Positions 8,245-11,935 of a DNA stretch of 11,935 nucleotides are shown piece by piece. The DNA lies in the NCBI GenBank assembly GCA_001790645.1, contig MGDB01000061.1:1-11935 (forward strand), in the 5' to 3' direction. The notes below the pieces were generated by a model, which was not told the origin of the DNA, did not search any database, and worked only from the letters and a program-made list of their open reading frames with translations. The translations under genes were made by a program, and so were the position numbers. How positions within the stretch are numbered: the first letter of the stretch is position 1; each line of letters begins with the position of its first letter. This DNA comes from Candidatus Schekmanbacteria bacterium GWA2_38_11 (GTDB lineage Bacteria; Schekmanbacteria; GWA2-38-11).

Positions 8245-8274
8245 TTGACCTTCTCAAAAGCTATTTGCTATAAA
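8245..8274 (+). promoter_or_regulatory. Sigma-70-like promoter of the lipoprotein gene
   Basis: TTGACC (8245-8250), an 18-base spacer and TATAAA (8269-8274) lie in the divergent gap and point at the lipoprotein gene. Each hexamer matches consensus at five of six positions. Initiation near 8281 would give a leader of about 77 bases. Read by eye only. Confidence 0.5.
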
Positions 8275-8357
8275 GCAGTAATATTTTTAGTCTTATAGAA
8301 TTCGGAAATAAAATGCAACCGCTTAAAAATTACTCATCACAAAGAAGGTTTTAAAAA

Positions 8358-9083
8358 ATGAAAAAGGGTACAAAAAAATCTGCTGCTTTGATTCTGCTCT
8401 CTTTATTTTTAATTTCCGCATGCGGGCCAAGCCAGTACAAATATGTACCGCTAAGCCCTGTTGAGTCAGGGCCACGCAAGGCATATGAAAACTACGAATC
8501 TTTAAAAAATGAAGATGTGGAAATAAGGATAGAAAGGACCTTTCCGTACCTGGTTCTTGAAAGGCTAAAAAAAGAAAAAAAGGGAAATGAATATTCCCTC
8601 CTTGAAAAGGTTCTGAAAAGAATTGATAAAATAGATTACACTCTACTTAACTTAAAAGTAATAAACCCAAAGAATAAAAAAGTAATAATTGATCCTGAAA
8701 ATTTCTCTATTGAATTTCTCGGGAGCCTTTTAGAAAAGGAATATAAACCTATAAGTGAAAAGGATTTCTCTGATTTAATAAAAGGAGAAAAAACTCAAGG
8801 TTTTGAGGACCTTACTTCTTACTTCTTAATCCCGCAAAAACGCATAGAAACCAGTGATGATAAAGAAATTTTTCTTCTGTTCCCTTATGAGATTAAAGAT
8901 GAACATATGGCCATACTTAATTTAAAAGACGTCTCAATTGATAATAAAGGATTTGATTTTGAGTACTTGTTTTACAGCGCTGACAGGTATGAAAAGACAA
9001 AAAGGGTAGGGAAATATGTAGGAATGGCAACAGGTTTAATAGTTATAGTTGTCACAGCAGTAGTCGTCCTAACTGGGAAATAA
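8358..9083 (+). CDS. Unidentified lipoprotein with C-terminal hydrophobic helix
   Basis: I do not recognise the family. The N-terminus is a lipoprotein signal peptide: basic MKKGTKKS, a hydrophobic run, then lipobox LISAC with the lipidated Cys at residue 22. Position +2 of the mature chain is Gly, so no Asp retention signal is seen. The body (about 23-215) is rich in Lys and Glu and mixes helix with short beta-strands (TLLNLKVINPKNKKVII near 95, EIFLLFPYEIKDEHMAILNL near 170); it could be a small beta-sandwich. Residues about 221-238 form a second hydrophobic stretch (MATGLIVIVVTAVVVL) followed by only TGK, an unusual tail for a lipoprotein. The ATG has an AAGG site nine bases upstream and its own promoter-like sequence. 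The gene stands alone and converges on the PIN gene. Function unknown. Confidence 0.8.
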   Translation: MKKGTKKSAALILLSLFLISACGPSQYKYVPLSPVESGPRKAYENYESLKNEDVEIRIERTFPYLVLERLKKEKKGNEYSLLEKVLKRIDKIDYTLLNLKVINPKNKKVIIDPENFSIEFLGSLLEKEYKPISEKDFSDLIKGEKTQGFEDLTSYFLIPQKRIETSDDKEIFLLFPYEIKDEHMAILNLKDVSIDNKGFDFEYLFYSADRYEKTKRVGKYVGMATGLIVIVVTAVVVLTGK

Positions 9084-9112
9084 GGTTCAAAGGTTTGAGG
9101 ATTCAAGTATTG

Positions 9113-9145
9113 AAAAAAAAATCAAATACCGGATTTTTTAATTTT
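9113..9145. terminator. Possible weak bidirectional terminator
   Basis: AAAAAATC (9116-9123) pairs with GATTTTTT (9132-9139) across an eight-base loop, between the ends of the convergent lipoprotein and PIN genes. The stem is almost all A-T with flanking A and T runs, so either strand would give a U-tract, but the stem is too weak for a confident call. Confidence 0.3.
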
Positions 9146-9157
9146 TTCACCTTGAAT

Positions 9158-9597
9158 TTATTCTTCAGGATTGATGAAGCCTATTTTCTTTTTTATAGCA
9201 GCATTAACCAGTCTCTGATCAGAACAAACTAAAATTGGATTAAGACTTTTAAGGCTCAAAAGAAGAGATAAATGAATTCCATCAAGTGCTCTTAAATTGT
9301 GTTTTATAATTAAATTCTTACTTTGCATTACATGATGTCTTTCAAGATCAATTATCCAAAAATCAGTAATAATATCTTTTGAGAATTCTGAAAGGGTATT
9401 ATCAAGGATTTTGCGAGTTATAATACCTTCATTAAGTTTCTTTACAAAAGCAGAGGTTATTTCTGGTATAACTATATTGGCTATTATAAATGATATGATG
9501 CTTTTTGATCAGCAAGAATTTTATCTACCTTATCTGAACCAACTTCATAATGGTATCTCTTGGCAAGAGCACTTGTGTCGAAAAAATAGTATGGCAT
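9158..9597 (-). pseudogene. PIN-domain toxin (VapC-like), frameshifted
   Basis: The conceptual product is a 146-residue PIN-domain ribonuclease toxin if one base is restored. As written, the frame opening at ATG 9597 (MPYYFFDTSALAKRYHYEVG) stops after 37 codons at 9484-9486, while the rest of the domain continues in another frame to the stop at 9158. Adding one A to the A5 run at 9502-9506 joins the frames and restores the whole acidic quartet: D7 (FFDTSA), E46 (VIPEITSA), D106 (ALDGIHLS) and D127 (CSDQRL). Everything after the shift is intact and ends normally (KIGFINPEE), so the lesion is recent, a homopolymer sequencing error, or less likely recoded; the heptamer is not a canonical slippery site. 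The ATG overlaps the upstream gene's TGA by one base, typical of TA operons. Confidence 0.82.
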
Positions 9598-9830
9598 CAG
9601 AAAGATTCTCTTTCTTTAGAGATTTCATTTGATAAAGATTCACGGATTACTGCAAGGTCTTTTCTAAGCTGCTTTAAGCTTACTCCAGCTATGATATTTT
9701 CATGTAATTGATAATCAAAACCATCAGATAATTTAAGTCCTAAATTTGAAATTTTACTAAGGGCAGATAATTTGCGCGGGCTTGGTTGAACGAAAATATG
9801 TTTTGGATGTGGTTTTGAAATAGACGCCAT
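9597..9830 (-). CDS. Putative antitoxin partner of the PIN toxin
   Basis: A 77-residue protein in the antitoxin position, immediately upstream of and overlapping the PIN gene by one base (TGATG). I do not recognise a ribbon-helix-helix, AbrB or Phd fold. The N-terminus is Pro/Lys-rich (ASISKPHPKHIFVQPSPRKL), and the C-terminal third (about 48-75, VSLKQLRKDLAVIRESLSNE) looks like an amphipathic helix of the kind that usually wraps the toxin. The start is well fixed by a near-consensus AAGGAGGT site six bases before the ATG. A promoter and an overlapping imperfect inverted repeat sit directly upstream, which fits autoregulation. The antitoxin role is inferred from gene order, size and overlap, not from homology. 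Confidence 0.72.
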   Translation of the reverse strand: MASISKPHPKHIFVQPSPRKLSALSKISNLGLKLSDGFDYQLHENIIAGVSLKQLRKDLAVIRESLSNEISKERESF

Positions 9831-9865
9831 ATTTTTACCTCCTTAATCAAGGATAAATCCCAAAA

Positions 9866-9897
9866 ATTTTAATAACATTAATATCAAAATATGTCAA
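9866..9897 (-). promoter_or_regulatory. Promoter and candidate operator of the PIN TA operon
   Basis: On the reverse strand a consensus TTGACA (9897-9892) is followed after 17 bases by TATTAA (9874-9869). An imperfect inverted repeat, ATTTTGATA (9890-9882) and TATTAAAAT (9874-9866), with eight of nine positions matching, spans the spacer and the -10 box, where binding by the TA complex would block initiation. Leader length would be about 30 bases. Confidence 0.55.
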
Positions 9898-9911
9898 ATT
9901 CCAAATATATT

Positions 9912-10808
9912 TCAGTACACTTCAATCGGTACGGGAATAAAGGTCAGGATAAAGATTAAGAGTATAAAAGCTCCAAGGATTTTTCTCTTCCTGTCTAATG
10001 GTATAAAGTCATAGACTGGCGGAGGATGTCTGAAGCCAAGGATTATGAGCAGGAGAGACCAGAAAAACCATCCGGGCCAGAAAAAGCCCAATATTAAAAG
10101 AACAACAAGCAGTGCCTTCCCAAGGATTTCAGCCTTTTTACCTAAAATCGAATAAATAATATGCCCTCCATCCAGTTGCCCGACAGGCAGCAGGTTAAAA
10201 GCAGTAACAAGAAGACCGAACCACCCTGCAAAGGCTACAGAGTTTAATACCACATCGTAGTTTTTTGGAACGTGGCCAATGACAAGATAACTTATCAGTG
10301 AAAAGAGCAGTGAATCTCCAAGCTTTAAACCCTGTTCTCCTACACCTACTACCTGAACAGGTGAAAACATAAGCCCTAAAAAACAGGCAGGGATTGCAAC
10401 TGCAAGCCCTGCGAGAGGCCCTGCAATACCCACATCAAAAAGGGCATTGCGGTGAGGTAGTCTTGATTTAATCTTTATTACTGCTCCAAAAGTTCCAAGG
10501 ATAAAGGGAGGCGGAGCAGGAATAAAATATGGCAGTGTTGCAGGGATATTATATCTGCGGCAGACAAGGTAATGCCCTGTCTCATGTGCCCCTAAGATTG
10601 CAAGAAGAGTAAAGGAATAGGGCAGGCCGAGGAAAATAGACAGCGGATTTTTTATAGGGTCACCTCCTTCAAAATAAGAACCCATAAACAGAGTTGAAAT
10701 AAAGGTGAGGACGAAAAGGGTTAGATTAAATGATTTTTTCTGGGTAATGTTTTTCCTTCTGATATAATCCCTAATATTTCTTATCCCGGGTAATTCTGAT
10801 AAACGCAC
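9912..10808 (-). CDS. M50 family site-2-protease-like membrane metallopeptidase
   Basis: A 298-residue polytopic intramembrane zinc protease of family M50, close in layout to stand-alone bacterial S2P and plant EGY-type proteins. The zinc-binding HEXXH is HETGH (H75, E76, H79) inside a hydrophobic segment, and the third ligand motif is NLLPVGQLDGGH (205-216) with D213. Hydrophobic segments lie near 27-45, 60-83, 125-149, 166-179, 190-208, 231-257 and 275-292. There is no PDZ domain, unlike RseP. APPPFILGTFGAVIKIKSR (98-116) is the usual region after helix 2. The start is GTG, with AGAGGAGAG about nine bases upstream; the upstream ATG candidate hits a stop at once. Substrates cannot be predicted, as no anti-sigma factor is adjacent. 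The palindromic element starting near 10855 lies only 46 bases upstream. Confidence 0.92.
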   Translation of the reverse strand: MRLSELPGIRNIRDYIRRKNITQKKSFNLTLFVLTFISTLFMGSYFEGGDPIKNPLSIFLGLPYSFTLLAILGAHETGHYLVCRRYNIPATLPYFIPAPPPFILGTFGAVIKIKSRLPHRNALFDVGIAGPLAGLAVAIPACFLGLMFSPVQVVGVGEQGLKLGDSLLFSLISYLVIGHVPKNYDVVLNSVAFAGWFGLLVTAFNLLPVGQLDGGHIIYSILGKKAEILGKALLVVLLILGFFWPGWFFWSLLLIILGFRHPPPVYDFIPLDRKRKILGAFILLIFILTFIPVPIEVY

Positions 10809-10854
10809 AGTAATCTGCTCTCCTCTAAAAGCTATCCATACATACTGTATCAGG

Positions 10855-10966
10855 CTGTGTCACAACTCATGTTTTAATGGTAGCCGCAGGCTTTAGCCTG
10901 CGCTAAGCTCATTGATATTAAAAAATTTTATCGCAACCTAAAGGTTGCGGCTACATTGCGACACAG
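10855..10966. repeat. Two-hairpin inverted-repeat element (MITE-like), copy A
   Basis: A nested palindromic unit. The outer arms are CTGTGTCACAA (10855-10865) and TTGCGACACAG (10956-10966), reverse complements at 10 of 11 positions. Inside are two 23-base blocks, 10880-10902 starting GTAGCCGCAGG and 10932-10954 ending TTGCGGCTAC, inverted relative to each other. Each block contains its own perfect eight-base-stem hairpin (CGCAGGCT/AGCCTGCG and CGCAACCT/AGGTTGCG). It carries no ORF. TACTGTAT at 10843-10850 and TACTATAT at 10969-10976 match at seven of eight bases and could be an eroded target duplication. It looks like a non-autonomous mobile repeat; it might also fold as a cruciform or an RNA hairpin pair. 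Confidence 0.75.
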
Positions 10967-11275
10967 ACTACTATATTCATAAAAAATCAAGTAACATCAA
11001 CCCTTATTTATTTCAAGGTATTTTTATTTCTTGACACAGGTAAGTAAAATACACAAAAACTTTCTGCCAGTATTTTGTCATTCCATAAAAATTTAAAAAG
11101 AAAGTTTAATGCTTTCTACCGCATCAGTTAATTTTCACTCTTTTCTCTTTGACTCCTACTTAAATAAAACTTTTAAAAAAAATTTTATTATACCAACCAT
11201 ATCTGACATAACCTTTGACTTTTAATATTCAAAATGCAATAAATCTTCTGGTTAAAAAAATATTAATAAGAGGCT
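10967..11275. other. AT-rich non-coding spacer
   Basis: Between the palindromic element and the pilin relic, I see no gene on either strand. A TTGACA at 11031-11036 has no usable -10 at correct spacing. A better promoter-like pair lies near the end, just before the pilin relic. Low-complexity A and T runs dominate, and the region looks like decayed sequence. Confidence 0.5.
11215..11243 (+). promoter_or_regulatory. Promoter-like site ahead of the pilin relic
   Basis: TTGACT (11215-11220) is followed after 17 bases by AATAAA (11238-11243). The -10 matches only four of six bases. If it is active, the leader to the relic ATG would be about 25 bases. Weak call made by eye. Confidence 0.3.
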
Positions 11276-11395
11276 ATGCTGAGTAAAATAATTGAGAAAA
11301 GAGGTTTTACCCTCATAGAACTTATGGTCGTTGTGGTAATCATTGGCATCCCTTCTTTTTATTTCTTTATTCCTGCATCCTTTAATATTACATGA
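11276..11395 (+). pseudogene. Truncated type IV prepilin (N-terminal leader and helix only)
   Basis: A 39-residue frame that begins MLSKIIEKRGFTLIELMVVV, an unmistakable class III prepilin signal: basic leader, Gly before the PilD cleavage site, then Phe as +1, with Glu at +5 of the mature chain. After VVVVIIGI the usual LAAIAIP stretch is replaced by PSFYFFIPASFNIT and a stop at 11393-11395. A normal pilin or pseudopilin would be 120-170 residues. No continuation of the globular domain is seen in the other frames of the next 350 bases, so this is a decapitated relic rather than a simple frameshift. A purine-rich AAGAGG lies only two bases before the ATG. Expression as a 39-residue membrane microprotein is possible but unsupported. 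Confidence 0.75.
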
Positions 11396-11477
11396 CATGT
11401 GCCTTTGGGAACTTTCTTAGAGTATACAGAGTTTCGTGAAAACTAATTATAACCAGTGTTTTCTATGAAAATAAAAA

Positions 11478-11546
11478 TGTAGAAACACACCTTCGAGGTG
11501 TGTTAGTTTTTAACAGATTAACAGGTCTGAAAGACCTGTTTCTACA
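11478..11546. repeat. Two-hairpin inverted-repeat element, copy B
   Basis: A 69-base unit bounded by TGTAGAAACA at the left and TGTTTCTACA at the right, which are exact reverse complements. Each half is a hairpin: AACACACCT-TCG-AGGTGTGTT (11484-11504) and AACAGGTCT-GAA-AGACCTGTT (11520-11540), both with perfect nine-base stems. The architecture matches copy A (GTAG, hairpin, short spacer, hairpin, CTAC) while the stem sequences are unrelated. No coding capacity. Confidence 0.75.
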
Positions 11547-11715
11547 AAAGACACAATTATAGTTTATAATACTCAATGCAAAAGTTACAATCATATTTTG
11601 TTTGTTTCCTGTAATCTGTGATTAATCGCTGTAATTGGTGAATGTTGTTGCAGAGACTATTTGATATTGTGACATTGAGAAAAGGTACAGGTTAAAAATT
11701 TTCTCAAATTATTAC

Positions 11716-11751
11716 TTGACATGGATGTATATTAAGGACATATTCATACAT
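11716..11751 (+). promoter_or_regulatory. Promoter and inverted-repeat operator of the VapB-like gene
   Basis: Consensus TTGACA (11716-11721) is followed after 17 bases by CATATT (11739-11744), a four-of-six -10. ATGTAT (11725-11730) and ATACAT (11746-11751) form an inverted repeat flanking the -10, a plausible site for autorepression by a ribbon-helix-helix antitoxin. Initiation here would leave almost no leader. The AAGGA at 11734-11738 is 13 bases from the ATG, so either a leaderless message or an upstream start must be invoked. Confidence 0.5.
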
Positions 11752-11935
11752 ATGAAAACTACATTAAATATAGATAACGAAATATTAAAAAAGGCATCTA
11801 AGCTTACCGGCATCACAGAAAAAACTTCGTTAGTGCGATTGGGACTAGAAGCATTGATTGCCCGGGAAAGCGCAAGAAGACTTGCTGAGCTTGGTGGAAC
11901 AGAAAAATCACTTCGTCCTATTCCCAGAAGACGTG
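11752..11935 (+). CDS. VapB-family (DUF2191-like) antitoxin, 3' end cut by window
   Basis: The first 61 codons of a short antitoxin run off the right edge. The N-terminus MKTTLNIDNEILKKASKLTG is the beta-strand plus first helix of a ribbon-helix-helix DNA-binding domain, followed by ITEKTSLVRLGLEALIARES. The C-terminal RRLAELGGTEKSLRPIPRRR is the conserved toxin-contact tail of the VapB/DUF2191 group, which usually ends within a few residues, so the gene is probably nearly complete. The family normally overlaps or abuts a PIN-domain VapC gene, expected just past the window. The ATG follows an apparent promoter and inverted-repeat operator. It is unlike the 77-residue partner at 9597-9830, so the two TA modules are of different types. 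Confidence 0.85.
   Translation, partial: MKTTLNIDNEILKKASKLTGITEKTSLVRLGLEALIARESARRLAELGGTEKSLRPIPRRR

Larger units (their letters stand above)
11396..11751. other. Non-coding spacer with repeats
   Basis: This 356-base gap holds the second two-hairpin element, a degenerate 20-base tandem near 11609-11648 (CTGTAATCTGTGATTAATCG followed by CTGTAATTGGTGAATGTTGT) and, at its right end, the promoter of the VapB-like gene. I found no open frame with recognisable content on either strand. Confidence 0.5.

Noticed and set aside
9500..9510. Programmed -1 frameshift site in the PIN gene
   Set aside because: The zero-frame context is CAA AAA GCA, not a canonical X XXY YYZ heptamer, and no clear downstream stimulatory structure was seen; a mutation or read error is simpler.
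9411..9632. A 73-codon plus-strand frame over the PIN gene
   Set aside because: It lies opposite the PIN coding frames, which carry the recognisable catalytic residues; it has no independent support.
11031..11050. TTGACA promoter in the 10967-11275 spacer
   Set aside because: The nearest TAAAAT is only eight bases away and no acceptable -10 sits at 16-18 bases.
10855..11546. CRISPR array
   Set aside because: The repeats are two differing palindromic units hundreds of bases apart, without identical direct repeats or regular spacers, and no cas genes are present.

Overview
The window looks like an AT-rich chromosomal segment from a bacterium, probably a diderm from a poorly cultivated lineage. 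A bacterial lipobox lipoprotein, a PgeF-type peptidoglycan editing protein, GH57/DUF3536 and B12-type radical SAM proteins, PIN toxin-antitoxin genes and many intergenic palindromic repeats all fit. No rRNA, tRNA or marker gene fixes the taxon. Uncultured low-GC groups near Nitrospirota, Omnitrophota or Schekmanbacteria are guesses only.

Positions 1-3500 hold a reverse-strand operon in the order cyclic-nucleotide-binding protein, AI-2E family permease, B12-binding radical SAM protein, with a good promoter just upstream of the first gene. After a divergent spacer containing a long perfect palindrome comes pgeF on the plus strand (3652-4461), convergent with a large reverse-strand GH57/DUF3536 glycosidase-like gene (4491-7049). 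A reverse-strand flippase-like membrane protein (7256-8233) is divergent from an unidentified lipoprotein (8358-9083).

Positions 9100-11935 look accessory. They hold a two-gene PIN toxin-antitoxin operon whose toxin is frameshifted, a site-2-protease-like M50 membrane peptidase, a truncated type IV prepilin relic, two palindromic elements each made of two hairpins and bounded by GTAG/CTAC, and the start of a second VapB-type antitoxin that runs off the right edge. Two spacers of more than 300 bases (10809-11275 and 11396-11751) carry repeats and promoter-like sites but no intact gene that I can support.

The genes mainly concern the cell envelope (PgeF, flippase, lipoprotein, M50 protease, AI-2E permease) and carbohydrate metabolism (GH57), with TA modules and repeats inserted alongside. 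I do not see a clearly new defence or mobile system. The items most worth a second look are the frameshifted PIN module with its unrecognised antitoxin partner, the two-hairpin repeat family, the decapitated pilin, and the cNMP/AI-2E/radical-SAM operon.
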